Below, one piece after another: positions 1 to 10,725 of a stretch of DNA of 39,571 nt. Source of the stretch: Cellvibrionales bacterium UBA4435 (GTDB lineage Bacteria; Pseudomonadota; Gammaproteobacteria; Pseudomonadales; Porticoccaceae); the NCBI GenBank assembly GCA_002390525.1, contig DGPR01000044.1:1-39571 (forward strand), in the 5' to 3' direction. Positions within the stretch are counted from its first letter, which is position 1. Each line of letters begins with the position of its first letter. The notes beneath the pieces are model-generated. The model saw only the letters and a list, made by a program, of their open reading frames with translations. It was not told the DNA's origin and did not search any database. Made by a program: the position numbers and the translations under genes.

Positions 1-194
1 TCTTCTGCTGCCGGTGCTTCTTCTTGGGTATCTGACAAAGATTTAATAGCAGCTTGCTTAATAATTCCAGCCTCTATAAGAATGTTTATCTTATCAGCAC
101 CATTTACAATGTTTTGAAGAGCGTCTTCAACAGCATAACGCCCCGAACGTTTTTTATATATTGTGTATGTATCAGTCTTTTTTAATACTTTCAT
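1..194 (-). CDS. small conserved-looking protein of unknown function (C-terminus cut by window edge)
   Basis: The reading frame opens with ATG at 194, preceded at 8 nt by a strong Shine-Dalgarno AAGGAG, and runs off the left edge after 64 codons. The start reads MKVLKKTDTYTIYKKRSG; the middle is a short charged domain, and the visible end is acidic and alanine-rich (EEAPAAE). It has no signal peptide or membrane segment. It lies 95 bp downstream of aspS on the same strand and may be co-transcribed with it. The pattern resembles small uncharacterised gammaproteobacterial proteins of about 60-80 residues that begin with a similar TIY-KR-RYAV block. That resemblance is from memory, and I know of no function. 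The ribosome binding site and codon pattern make it a real gene. Confidence 0.7.
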   Translation of the reverse strand, partial: MKVLKKTDTYTIYKKRSGRYAVEDALQNIVNGADKINILIEAGIIKQAAIKSLSDTQEEAPAAE

Positions 195-289
195 CTTCTA
201 TTCTCCTTAGATTACTCGTTAAATTGATTTTTTATGCCTTTAACTTACTTTTTAGTTCAACTAATTTAGCTATTAATATTTTCCTCTAG

Positions 290-2053
290 TCACTTTTTCT
301 TCCTTAAATCTATACTCATCTCCCTTAATTGTTTTTTATCGACACAACCAGGTGCATCTGTGAGAACACAAGCAGCTGTCTGGGTTTTAGGGAAAGCAAT
401 GACATCTCTAATTGAGTTGTTACCTGTCATTAACATAACCAATCTATCCAAGCCGAAAGCTAATCCTCCGTGTGGGGGGCAACCATAACTTAGTGCTTCG
501 AGAAGAAATCCAAATTTTTCTTTGGCTTGAGTATTACTAATGCCTAGCACCTCAAAAACTGTTTTTTGCATTTTAAGGTTATCAATACGTATAGAGCCAC
601 CGCCCAGCTCAGTGCCATTAATCACCATATCATAAGCTAACGATAAAGCACTACCAGGATCATTTTTCAACTCACTAGGATTGCATGCTGGTTGAGTAAA
701 GGGGTGGTGTAAGGGTGTCCATTCACCATCATCTGTTTTTTCAAACATAGGGAAATCAACAACCCATAAAGGAGCCCATCCAGAGGTATATAGATTTAGG
801 TCTTCGCCTAATTTTATACGCAAAGCCCCTAAAGCATTAGATACGACCTTATATTTATCAGCCCCAAAGAAAATTAGATCTCCATTTTTTGCACCTGTGC
901 GCTGGAGAATTTTCTGGCGAATATCATGAGGTAAAAATTTAACAATTGGTGACTGCAAACCTTCTTCTAGATTATTCTTATCATTAACCTTTATATAAGC
1001 TAAACCTTTGGCTCCATAGATACTTACGAAATTAGTATAATCATCTATTTTCTTTCGACTTATACTATTTCCGTTAGGTACGCATATTGCTGCAACTCTG
1101 CCTTCATTATCTTTAGCTGGTCCCGAAAATACCTTAAAGTCTACATCAACCATTAGGTCTTTAATTTCGATTAACTCCAGAGGAATTCGGAGATCTGGTT
1201 TATCGCTACCATATCTATTCATAGCGTCTTTGTATGAAATACGTGGAAAACTACCTAGATCTACATCTAATAATTCACTGAAGATATTTCGGATCATCTC
1301 TTCACTAACTTCTATTATTTGATCTTCGCTGATAAACGAGCCTTCTATATCCACTTGTGTGAATTCTGGTTGACGATCAGCTCGCAAATCTTCATCACGA
1401 AAACATTTTGCAATTTGGTAATATTTCTCTACACCAGCTATCATAAGTAATTGCTTAAATAATTGTGGTGATTGAGGAAGAGCAAAAAATTTACCTTCAT
1501 GTGTTCGACTTGGAACTAGATAATCTCTTGCTCCTTCTGGTGTTGCTCGAGTCAAAATTGGTGTTTCAATGTCTATAAAATCTTTTTTATCTAGATGAGC
1601 GCGCATCAAAGCAGTTACCTTGGAACGAAATATTAGATTTTTAAGCATCTCTGGACGACGTAAATCCATATAGCGATACTTTAAGCGAACATCTTCGCCC
1701 ACTTTGATATATTCATCTAATGGGAATGGAGGTGTTTCAGACCTATTAAGTATTTCTAAAGCTAACCCGTATACTTCTATATGCCCTGTTGGCATTTCAG
1801 AATTGACAGTATCAGTCGATCTGGCGCGGACGATACCTGTGATCTTAAGAACATATTCACTTCGCACCAAATCTGCAGTGTCAAAATACTCTTTACTGTC
1901 CGGGTCAAAAACTACCTGTACTATTCCTTCACGATCACGAAGATCAATGAAAATAACGCCACCATGATCTCTGCGACGGTGCACCCACCCGCAAATTGTA
2001 ATCTCCTGATCAATATGACTATGGTTAAGGGCACCACAATAAATTGTACGCAT
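290..2053 (-). CDS. aspS: aspartyl-tRNA synthetase (AspRS), probably non-discriminating
   Basis: This class IIb synthetase charges tRNA-Asp with aspartate in the cytoplasm. At 587 aa it has the usual bacterial length. The N-terminal OB-fold anticodon-binding domain covers about residues 1-105, the catalytic core starts near 130, and the bacterial GAD insertion lies around 290-420. Class II motif 2 is [15 protein letters not shown] (217-231) and motif 3 is [11 protein letters not shown] (530-540). The ATG start has AGGAA upstream. Residue 30, in RRRDHGG, is His, where discriminating enzymes such as that of E. coli have Leu. His here marks enzymes that also mischarge tRNA-Asn, as in Pseudomonas, which would imply a GatCAB amidotransferase elsewhere. 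The family call is certain; the dual specificity is inferred from one position. Confidence 0.97.
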   Translation of the reverse strand: MRTIYCGALNHSHIDQEITICGWVHRRRDHGGVIFIDLRDREGIVQVVFDPDSKEYFDTADLVRSEYVLKITGIVRARSTDTVNSEMPTGHIEVYGLALEILNRSETPPFPLDEYIKVGEDVRLKYRYMDLRRPEMLKNLIFRSKVTALMRAHLDKKDFIDIETPILTRATPEGARDYLVPSRTHEGKFFALPQSPQLFKQLLMIAGVEKYYQIAKCFRDEDLRADRQPEFTQVDIEGSFISEDQIIEVSEEMIRNIFSELLDVDLGSFPRISYKDAMNRYGSDKPDLRIPLELIEIKDLMVDVDFKVFSGPAKDNEGRVAAICVPNGNSISRKKIDDYTNFVSIYGAKGLAYIKVNDKNNLEEGLQSPIVKFLPHDIRQKILQRTGAKNGDLIFFGADKYKVVSNALGALRIKLGEDLNLYTSGWAPLWVVDFPMFEKTDDGEWTPLHHPFTQPACNPSELKNDPGSALSLAYDMVINGTELGGGSIRIDNLKMQKTVFEVLGISNTQAKEKFGFLLEALSYGCPPHGGLAFGLDRLVMLMTGNNSIRDVIAFPKTQTAACVLTDAPGCVDKKQLREMSIDLRKKK

Positions 2054-2137
2054 TATTTTTTCCTGTAATCATTAAAGCCCTATGAATAAATATACTTATT
2101 TAAAAGTTTATCGACAGGCATCCTTAAAAATTTAGGC

Positions 2138-2143
2138 ATTATA
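2138..2143 (-). promoter_or_regulatory. candidate -10 element for aspS
   Basis: A perfect TATAAT reads on the minus strand about 85 bp before the aspS start. The sequence 17 bp upstream (TTCTAG) is a poor -35 match, so this is a weak call based on the -10 and its position alone. Confidence 0.3.
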
Positions 2144-2174
2144 CCCTATGAATAGAATGGCTAGAAGAACAGAT

Positions 2175-2214
2175 ATTAGCCAATTAAGTAAGACAACTTA
2201 ATTGTAAAGCTAAT
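2175..2214. repeat. inverted repeat downstream of the HIT gene
   Basis: CAATTAAGT and ACTTAATTG form a 9-bp stem around a 6-nt loop (AAGACA). It is extended by ATTAGC/GCTAAT with a 4-nt bulge on one side. It lies just past the stop of the HIT gene, but neither strand shows a T-run after it, so a role as intrinsic terminator is unproven. Confidence 0.4.
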
Positions 2215-2237
2215 ATTTGACTTCATTATCAATATAC

Positions 2238-2660
2238 CTAAATAATATTGTATCCCTTTCTAGATATAGCTAACACTAAAGATTCTATGCGAAACTTCAG
2301 ATTTTTTTTGTTATATTTAGTAGACGGTTTATTCCCCCAAATAGGGTTAGGCCAAGAAATGTCGTTTTTATAGCGGGCTACATGATGAAGATGTAACTGA
2401 GGAACCATATTACCTAAAGCAGCAATATTAATTTTATCGGGAGCGAATATTTCCGACATAGTCTCAGACAATAAGTTCGATTCTTTTATCAGCTGTATTG
2501 CTTCATCACTTAATAAGTGATGGATCTCAGAAATATTAGGTAGCATTGGTACTAAAATAAACCATGGATAATTAGCATCTTTGTGAATAAGTAGTTGTGA
2601 AAGCTCAAATTTACCAATAAATATAGTATCCTTAGTTAATTGAGAGTGAAGTTTGAACAA
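2238..2660 (-). CDS. HIT-domain protein with QxHxH active-site motif
   Basis: A histidine-triad family protein of 140 aa; HIT proteins are cytoplasmic nucleotide hydrolases or transferases. The active-site segment is QLHLHHVARY (residues 88-97) within the family context NIAALGNMVP before it and WPNPIWG after it. Gln replaces the first His of the classical HxHxH motif, as in a bacterial subgroup of the superfamily. The open frame extends upstream to 2732, but I choose the TTG at 2660. It follows AGAGGA at about 7 nt, gives the expected N-terminus MFKLHSQLTKD, and leaves room for the promoter of the divergent proS. It stands between aspS and proS on the aspS strand. The substrate is unknown. 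Confidence 0.85.
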   Translation of the reverse strand: MFKLHSQLTKDTIFIGKFELSQLLIHKDANYPWFILVPMLPNISEIHHLLSDEAIQLIKESNLLSETMSEIFAPDKINIAALGNMVPQLHLHHVARYKNDISWPNPIWGNKPSTKYNKKNLKFRIESLVLAISRKGYNII

Positions 2661-2745
2661 TTTATTTCCTCTTTGCTCTATACCAATATATGTGATCACC
2701 GTAAAATACCTTTTTTTACGTTTAACCGCCAATAGAAAATAAATT

Positions 2746-4497
2746 ATGCGAGCTAGTCAATTCTTAATCTCAACAAAAAAAGAAAGCCCAGCTGATGCAG
2801 AAATAATCAGCCACAAACTAATGTTGCGTGCAGGAATGATTCGAAAACTTGCGTCTGGTTTATATACATGGCTTCCAATGGGTTTAATAGTACTACGTAA
2901 ATTGGAGGCAATAATCAGGGAAGAAATGAATAAACTGGGAGCACAAGAGATTTTAATGCCAATTATGCAGCCCGCTCGTCTGTGGGAAGAGTCTGGTCGT
3001 TGGGGAAGATATGGACCAGAACTACTGCGCGTTCAAGATAGGCATGAAAGGCCATTCTGTCTTGGGCCAACTCATGAAGAAGTTGTTACAGACCTCATTC
3101 GGAACGAAGTTCATAGCTACAAACAACTACCGTTAGTTTTGTATCAAATACAAACTAAATTTCGTGATGAAATACGTCCACGTTTTGGTGTTATGCGCTC
3201 AAGAGAGTTCATTATGAAAGATGCTTATTCATTCGATGTATCTGAAAAAAATTTAAGTCAAACTTATCAATTGATGTATGAAGGCTACAGTAGTATCTTA
3301 AAAAGAATTGGATTGGATTTCAGGGCAGTCATTGCTGATACAGGGAGTATAGGAGGAAGCATATCTCATGAATTCCATGTATTAGCTGAATCAGGAGAAG
3401 ATTCTATAGCTTTCTCAGATGGAAGTGACTTTGCAGCTAACGTAGAGACGACTGAAGCAGCAACTGTTCATCCAAGCACCGTAAAGAAGGAAGAGAAATT
3501 ACAAGAAATTAAAACGAAAGGGCTCAGCAGTGTTGAGGAAATAAGTAAATTTTTAGATGTAGATAAATCTAATATCGTAAAAACATTAATTGTATTGGGT
3601 CAACCAAAAGAAGAGTCATCTGAAAATAAAAGCGAAGAAGTCCATATACCCCTCGTAGCATTAGCTTTACGTGGCGATCATGAGCTCAATATAATCAAAG
3701 CTGAGAAGATTAGTGGGATTATGACGCCACTGACTTTTGCAAGCAAGGATATCATTAAAGCACAACTTGGATGCGATATTGGTAGTCTTGGCCCTCTTAG
3801 ATTAGATATACCTGTTATTGTTGACCGATCTGCAAATCAATTAACTAGCTTTGTTTGTGGTGCTAATAAAAATGGATTGCACTTAACAGGGGTAAACTGG
3901 GCACGTGATTGTAACGCTATAAGAGTTGAAGATATAAGAAATGTTATCCAGGGGGATCCCAGTCCAGACGGTAAGGGATTTTTGGATATCAAACGTGGTA
4001 TTGAAGTTGGGCATATCTTTCAATTAGGCACTAAGTATAGCGAGGCAATGGACTGCAAAGTTCTAAATGAAGAAGGCACACAACAATCAATATTGATGGG
4101 TTGTTATGGAATTGGAATAAGTAGAATTGTTGCCGCCGCTATTGAACAGAATAATGACGGTAATGGCATTTTATGGCCTAAAGCAATAACTCCTTTTCAG
4201 ATTGCATTGATCCCCGTCAACATACATAAGTCCGAAAAAGTAAAGGATCACTGTGAGAAGATATATACTCAACTTTTAAATATTGGTTTTGACGTCCTCT
4301 TCATGGATCAAGAAAAAGCTCGCCTTGGTGGAATGCTTGCAGACATAGAACTAATCGGTTTACCTCATAGACTGGTTTTAGGAGAAAAAGGTATAGAAAA
4401 AGGTACGATAGAGTATCGCAATAGAGGTGAATCTGAAAATCAAAACATACCTCTTTCAGAACTTAATGAATTTTTAATTAAAAATATAGATTGCTAA
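2746..4497 (+). CDS. proS: prolyl-tRNA synthetase (bacterial type with editing domain)
   Basis: Charges tRNA-Pro in the cytoplasm. The protein is 583 aa, a normal length for the bacterial ProRS that carries an inserted editing domain. Residues 1-220 hold the first half of the class II core, with LGPTHEE (106-112) and motif 2 from [11 protein letters not shown] to SREF (137-154). The insertion from about 225 to 405 is the YbaK-like domain that clears mischarged Ala-tRNA-Pro. Motif 3 is [10 protein letters not shown] (451-460), and the anticodon-binding domain fills about 480-583. It is transcribed divergently from the HIT gene and ends 31 bp from the convergent secF. No leader RNA is recognisable. 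The identification is secure. Confidence 0.97.
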   Translation: MRASQFLISTKKESPADAEIISHKLMLRAGMIRKLASGLYTWLPMGLIVLRKLEAIIREEMNKLGAQEILMPIMQPARLWEESGRWGRYGPELLRVQDRHERPFCLGPTHEEVVTDLIRNEVHSYKQLPLVLYQIQTKFRDEIRPRFGVMRSREFIMKDAYSFDVSEKNLSQTYQLMYEGYSSILKRIGLDFRAVIADTGSIGGSISHEFHVLAESGEDSIAFSDGSDFAANVETTEAATVHPSTVKKEEKLQEIKTKGLSSVEEISKFLDVDKSNIVKTLIVLGQPKEESSENKSEEVHIPLVALALRGDHELNIIKAEKISGIMTPLTFASKDIIKAQLGCDIGSLGPLRLDIPVIVDRSANQLTSFVCGANKNGLHLTGVNWARDCNAIRVEDIRNVIQGDPSPDGKGFLDIKRGIEVGHIFQLGTKYSEAMDCKVLNEEGTQQSILMGCYGIGISRIVAAAIEQNNDGNGILWPKAITPFQIALIPVNIHKSEKVKDHCEKIYTQLLNIGFDVLFMDQEKARLGGMLADIELIGLPHRLVLGEKGIEKGTIEYRNRGESENQNIPLSELNEFLIKNIDC

Positions 4498-4528
4498 TTG
4501 AATAAAGATAGTAATTTATTTTTTATAT

Positions 4529-5446
4529 TTAAGGGCGATCATCAAACTCTGCACCTTCTTTTTCTGGAGGCATTAAATCCTCACGCTTTACATGTAAAAT
4601 TAATAACATATTTGAAGCTACGTAAATTGATGAATAGGTCCCGATAAAGACTCCTACCATAAGAGCAATAGCAAAATTACGAATTAGCTCGCCGCCAAAA
4701 AAGAATAATGATGATAATACTAACAACGTAGTTAGCGAGGTTACCAGTGTTCTGCCTAATGTCTGAGTTAAAGATTTATTGATAACGGCTTCGACTGCTG
4801 AAACTCGAAGTAAGCGTAAATTTTCTCTGATTCTGTCAGACACAACTATTGTATCATTAAGAGAATAACCTATAACTGCTAGTACGGCTGCCAAGACTGT
4901 TAGATCAAACTCTAATTCCGTTATAGAAAAAAATCCAAGTGTAAGAATTACATCGTGCATCAAAGCAACAACAGCGCCTATAGAAAACTTATATTGAAAC
5001 CGGATGGCTATGTACATCATAACCACTAGCAGGGCCACAAGCATGCCTAAACCGCCATCCTCTCGCAGCTCTTCACCAACCTGCGGTCCGACAAAATCTA
5101 TTCGCCTTAAAGTAACTGAAGGCTGACTCGCACGTAACGCCTTCAAAACATTATCAGACAATCCTGCTGCTGGTTTGTCTTGCATCCTGATAAGAACATC
5201 TTTTTCTGAGCCAAAGTGAACAACAATAGAATTTTCATAACCAGCTGCTGCTAAGTGATTCCTTATTTCTGTTAGATTAGCTTTGTCCTGGTAGCCTACC
5301 TCAATCTGAGTTCCACCGGTGAAGTCTAACCCCAAAACTAATCCTTTTGTGGTAAACGAAACAATAGAACCTAAGACGAGAAAAACAGAAACTATGGATG
5401 CTATTTTTCGCTGACCCATAAAATTGATGATATTAGTATTAAACAT
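4529..5446 (-). CDS. secF: protein translocase subunit SecF
   Basis: An inner-membrane RND-type subunit that works with SecD in the later, proton-motive-force-driven steps of Sec export. The protein is 305 aa with one N-terminal membrane helix (about 14-32), the SecF signature GLDFTGGTQIEV (39-50), a periplasmic loop, and five C-terminal helices including VIGYSLNDTIVVSDRIREN. The open frame continues upstream into secD, but the ATG at 5446 is preferred. It follows AGGAA, which overlaps the secD stop codon, and it gives the usual N-terminus MFNTNIINFMGQRK. Translation is probably coupled to secD, which stops 10 bp upstream. It is the last gene of the queA-tgt-secD-secF run. Confidence 0.95.
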   Translation of the reverse strand: MFNTNIINFMGQRKIASIVSVFLVLGSIVSFTTKGLVLGLDFTGGTQIEVGYQDKANLTEIRNHLAAAGYENSIVVHFGSEKDVLIRMQDKPAAGLSDNVLKALRASQPSVTLRRIDFVGPQVGEELREDGGLGMLVALLVVMMYIAIRFQYKFSIGAVVALMHDVILTLGFFSITELEFDLTVLAAVLAVIGYSLNDTIVVSDRIRENLRLLRVSAVEAVINKSLTQTLGRTLVTSLTTLLVLSSLFFFGGELIRNFAIALMVGVFIGTYSSIYVASNMLLILHVKREDLMPPEKEGAEFDDRP

Positions 5447-5456
5447 ACAAAATTTC

Positions 5457-7319
5457 CTAGATTCTGAGTTTTTCAATAGATCGATTACCGAAACTCAAAT
5501 TTACTAAGGCTCTCGTTACGATTATAGCTGTGAACATTGACACTAAAATCCCTATAGAAAGAGTCACTGCAAATCCCTGAACTGGCCCTGATCCTATAAT
5601 GAAAAGAATAACTGCCACAATAAGGGTTGTTACATTAGCATCTACAATTGATACGAAAGCGCGATCATAGCCAGCGCTAATCGCAGACTGTGGCGGCAAT
5701 CCGTTAGATATCTCTTCTTTAATTCGGGAAAATATAAGAACATTTGCATCCACAGCAATTCCTACTGTTAAAACAATACCAGCGATTCCTGGCAAAGTTA
5801 ATGTAGCCTCAAGCATTGACATAAAAGCTACTAGTATTAATAAATTTAAAGTTAAAGCAATATTAGCAAAAAGACCAAATATCTTATAATAAAGAAGCAT
5901 AAATATGACAACTAAAAACATACCAATTGATACAGATTTAACCCCCAAAACTATATTTTCTGCGCCTAGAGACGGGCCAATAGTTCTTTCCTCTACAAAG
6001 TACATAGGGGCAGCCATAGCTCCAGCTCTCAAAAATAGTGCTAGCTCAGAGGCTTCTCTTGGTGTGCTTAACCCAGTAATCTGAAAACCAACACCAAGCG
6101 CACTTTGAATGGTTGCCAAGTTGATAATCTTTTTTTCAACATAGCGCTCAGAAATAGCAATCTTTTTTCCATCGCTATCAATGTTATATTTCGTACGTAC
6201 TTTGTATTCGATAAACAAAACGCCCAATCGCTGGCCTATATTATTTCTAGTCATACGATGCATTCTCGCTCCACCTTGACTATTCAGAGATATGTTAACA
6301 TTAGGTGTTCCTTTTTCATCGTATCCTGCAGAGGCTTTTGAAACATGGTCACCTGTTATTACAACGGTTCGCTTAAGGTAGGCATCCTTGATTCCTCTAT
6401 CCCTGACATAGGAATCACTAAACGAAAATTTTTCACGATTAGATGACCCGGGTTTTGCTTCTAATCTAAATTCTAAATTTGCAGTTTTTCCTATGATCCT
6501 CTTTGCAGCAGCTGTATCTTGAACTCCAGGAAGCTCCACAACTATTCTATTTTTTCCTTGTCGCTGAACGACTGGCTCAGATACTCCAAGCTCATTAACT
6601 CGATTACGCAGTGTTGTTAGATTTTGATTAATTGCATAGTCTTGGATTTTTTTTATCTCCGGCTCTGACATTTTTGAACGAATTATAAAGAGTCCATTTT
6701 CCTCATTAATATCCCTAGTTATTCCAGTAAACTTTTGTCGGATGATACTGTTTGCTTTATCTGCATCAGTTTTGGTTTTAAATGCAGCAACTATCTGTTT
6801 TCTTTTCACCAATTTTATAGACTCATAGCGCAATTTTTCTTCCCGCATAGCAGTCCTAACTTGGCGGACTATCGTATCCATTTGTTTGCTTATAGCCTCG
6901 TCTGTATTGACCTCTAGCAAAAAGTGTACGCCGCCACGAAGATCAAGGCCAAGTTTCATTGGAGAGGCTCCAAAACGGGTTAACCATTCAGGTGTGGTAG
7001 GTGCTAAATTCAGGGCAACAACATACTCTAAACCGAGTTTTTTTTGTATTACTTGTTTAGCATATAGCTGTTGATCGATATCTGTCAGTCTAAGAATGCC
7101 TGTTTCACCATCTACCTTTGTACCAAAATAATCTATATCAGCATCTTTTAATGCAGTCGTAATATCATCCATAACTGATTGGTTTATTTCCATTTCTCCA
7201 CTCTGACCAGAAATCTGAATTGCAGGGTCGGCAGAAAAAATATTAGGTAATGCAAATGCAATACTTATAAACACGATTATTAATATAAAAAGATACGTTC
7301 TGATGGGATAATTGTTCAT
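5457..7319 (-). CDS. secD: protein translocase subunit SecD
   Basis: Partner of SecF in the inner-membrane SecDF complex, which pulls exported proteins across the membrane. At 620 aa it has the typical length. There is one N-terminal membrane helix (about 7-25). The periplasmic P1 region begins with the conserved KLGLDLRGGVHFLLEV (122-137) and runs to about 450; five membrane helices follow (about 455-605). GIAVDANVLIFSRIKEE (520-536) carries the Asp that family studies link to proton flow. It is followed closely by secF. Upstream, 170 bp separate it from tgt, and the yajC gene usually found in that gap is absent. Confidence 0.96.
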   Translation of the reverse strand: MNNYPIRTYLFILIIVFISIAFALPNIFSADPAIQISGQSGEMEINQSVMDDITTALKDADIDYFGTKVDGETGILRLTDIDQQLYAKQVIQKKLGLEYVVALNLAPTTPEWLTRFGASPMKLGLDLRGGVHFLLEVNTDEAISKQMDTIVRQVRTAMREEKLRYESIKLVKRKQIVAAFKTKTDADKANSIIRQKFTGITRDINEENGLFIIRSKMSEPEIKKIQDYAINQNLTTLRNRVNELGVSEPVVQRQGKNRIVVELPGVQDTAAAKRIIGKTANLEFRLEAKPGSSNREKFSFSDSYVRDRGIKDAYLKRTVVITGDHVSKASAGYDEKGTPNVNISLNSQGGARMHRMTRNNIGQRLGVLFIEYKVRTKYNIDSDGKKIAISERYVEKKIINLATIQSALGVGFQITGLSTPREASELALFLRAGAMAAPMYFVEERTIGPSLGAENIVLGVKSVSIGMFLVVIFMLLYYKIFGLFANIALTLNLLILVAFMSMLEATLTLPGIAGIVLTVGIAVDANVLIFSRIKEEISNGLPPQSAISAGYDRAFVSIVDANVTTLIVAVILFIIGSGPVQGFAVTLSIGILVSMFTAIIVTRALVNLSFGNRSIEKLRI

Positions 7320-7350
7320 AAAAAATTATTCTTATATAGTTTATGTATTC

Positions 7351-7356
7351 ATTATA
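7351..7356 (-). promoter_or_regulatory. candidate -10 element for secD
   Basis: TATAAT reads on the minus strand about 32 bp before the secD start. No good -35 lies 16-18 bp upstream (TCACAA at 17 bp). A separate secD promoter would make sense given the 170-bp gap to tgt, but support is limited. Confidence 0.3.
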
Positions 7357-7405
7357 GGCTGAAAAGATAGATCTTGTGAGGCTTGTTATAAAAATATTTG
7401 CTACA

Positions 7406-7423
7406 AAAGTAAAATTTTACTTT
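7406..7423. repeat. perfect 18-bp AT-rich palindrome in the tgt-secD gap
   Basis: AAAGTAAAATTTTACTTT is its own reverse complement with no spacer. It lies where yajC would normally sit. It could be an operator or part of a weak tgt terminator. In AT-rich DNA the low complexity lowers its significance. Confidence 0.45.
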
Positions 7424-7489
7424 ATGAAAAAAAGAATTTTTTAAACTTAGCTAAAAAAATAAGAGTATATTCACCTGAAATTAATAAAT

Positions 7490-9684
<2,195 letters not shown>

Positions 9685-9768
9685 AACAACCTTTAGTTTT
9701 TTTAACGTCGCAAGAGTAATAGAAATTTACACTTATAACCAGTGTTCTTGGCGCTAAAATAACTCAAT

Positions 9769-9796
9769 TTGATTATAGAGTAGTCACTGCTATAAT
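9769..9796 (+). promoter_or_regulatory. sigma-70 promoter of tRNA-Leu
   Basis: TTGATT (-35, 9769-9774) and a perfect TATAAT (-10, 9791-9796) are separated by 16 bp. The expected transcription start is around 9803, about 4 nt before the mature tRNA. With no terminator evident after the tRNA, this promoter may also serve the channel gene. Confidence 0.75.
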
Positions 9797-9806
9797 CCTG
9801 TCCCAT

Positions 9807-9890
9807 GCCAGAGTGGTGAAATTGGTATACACAGGGGATTCAAAATCCCCCGCCCTTAAAAGCGTGCCGGTTCGAGTCCGGCCTCTGGTA
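9807..9890 (+). tRNA. tRNA-Leu, anticodon CAA
   Basis: The 84-nt class II tRNA folds fully. Acceptor GCCAGAG pairs with CTCTGGT (one G-U). The anticodon stem GGGGA/TCCCC encloses the loop TTCAAAA with anticodon CAA, which reads UUG codons. A variable arm is present, and the T-arm is GCCGG-TTCGAGT-CCGGC. Base 9890 (A) is the discriminator; the 3' CCA is not encoded. UUG is also used as a start codon unusually often in this window, but that is read by initiator tRNA. Confidence 0.97.
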
Positions 9891-9967
9891 CAATTATATG
9901 TATAATACATTCTAATACTCTAATTATTACCAAGCCTCAAATAGAAGATACTTGAAGGAACTTTTCA

Positions 9968-10657
9968 ATGATCTATAAATTCAATGAAATTAAAGATGAC
10001 CGAAGATTTCAAAGCATCGTAATTTCTATAATTCTTCTCTCCTCACTTTTAGTGGGATTTCAAACATATGAAATAAGCAATAACTACATAAATATAGTTA
10101 TCATTTTAGATTATTTTGTAACTATATTTTTTTTATTTGAGCTTTTAATAAGATTTCTTGGAGAGGAAAAAAAGTCTTTTTTTCTCAAGGACCGATGGAA
10201 TCTTTTTGACACTATCATAGTGTGTGCTTCTCTGATTCCTGTCACTGGATCATCTGTTCTAATTTTAAGACTTTTAAGAATATTTCGAATCCTAAGAATA
10301 ATATCTATTATTCCTGAGCTTAAAGAACTAGTCGAAGCATTACTTCAATCTCTAGCTAGATGTGGATATGTGATGTTGATTCTATTTATTATTCTATATA
10401 TTTATGCAGCGATTGGATCAATTTTATTTTCTACAGACGATCCAGCAAGATGGGCAGATTTAGGGATCTCTTTATTAACATTAATCCAAGTTATGACTCT
10501 ATCGAGTTGGGAAACTGTCATGTTACCAATGCAAGACTTACATCCCTGGGCTTTTATATATTTTGTTTCATTTGTATTTATTACAGCTATAGTACTTTTA
10601 AATCTTGTAATTGCTGTACTTGTTGATGTTGTATCTAAATCAAAAATTAATAAATAA
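9968..10657 (+). CDS. one-domain voltage-gated cation channel (NaChBac/BacNav-like) with unusual filter
   Basis: A six-helix ion channel subunit of 229 aa, expected to assemble as a tetramer in the inner membrane. S1-S3 lie within about 14-95. S4 (about 96-113) carries Arg101, 104, 107 and 110 at every third residue (LRLLRIFRILR), a voltage-sensor pattern. S5, the pore loop and S6 follow, with the pore sequence VMTLSSWETVM (175-185). Characterised bacterial sodium channels have TLESW in the filter. Here the Glu position is Ser179 and a Glu stands at 182 after the Trp, so ion selectivity cannot be assumed. The protein stops about 10 residues after S6 and lacks the long C-terminal coiled coil of NaChBac. 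GAAGGAA precedes the ATG. It lies 77 bp after tRNA-Leu. Confidence 0.85.
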   Translation: MIYKFNEIKDDRRFQSIVISIILLSSLLVGFQTYEISNNYINIVIILDYFVTIFFLFELLIRFLGEEKKSFFLKDRWNLFDTIIVCASLIPVTGSSVLILRLLRIFRILRIISIIPELKELVEALLQSLARCGYVMLILFIILYIYAAIGSILFSTDDPARWADLGISLLTLIQVMTLSSWETVMLPMQDLHPWAFIYFVSFVFITAIVLLNLVIAVLVDVVSKSKINK

Positions 10658-10664
10658 CTTTAAT

Positions 10665-10706
10665 ATAAATCCTGACTCATCTAGTACTTAATGAGTCAGG
10701 ATTTAT
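10665..10706. terminator. strong hairpin between convergent channel and azurin genes
   Basis: Two perfect 16-bp arms (ATAAATCCTGACTCAT and its reverse complement) flank a 10-nt loop. The hairpin starts 8 bp after the channel stop and ends 19 bp before the azurin stop, so it can serve both strands. T-runs after the stem are short and AT-mixed. Confidence 0.75.
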
Positions 10707-10725
10707 TATATTAAAATAGGAAGGT

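Noticed and set aside
1704..2068. Two overlapping plus-strand open frames opposite the start of aspS
   Set aside because: They are antisense to the well conserved OB-fold of AspRS and lack ribosome sites.
2078..2154. Direct repeat CCCTATGAATA at 2078-2088 and 2144-2154 upstream of aspS
   Set aside because: Two copies of 11 bp in an AT-rich gap with no further copies seen; it may be chance, and no function is suggested.
2700..2720. Small hairpin CGTAAAA/TTTTACG shortly before the proS start
   Set aside because: The stem is 7 bp and mostly A-T with a 7-nt loop; such structures are expected by chance here, and no known proS leader resembles it.
9807..9890. tRNA-Leu as an integration site for a genomic island covering the channel and azurin genes
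   Set aside because: No duplicate of the tRNA 3' end is seen downstream and no integrase follows, so island insertion is unsupported.
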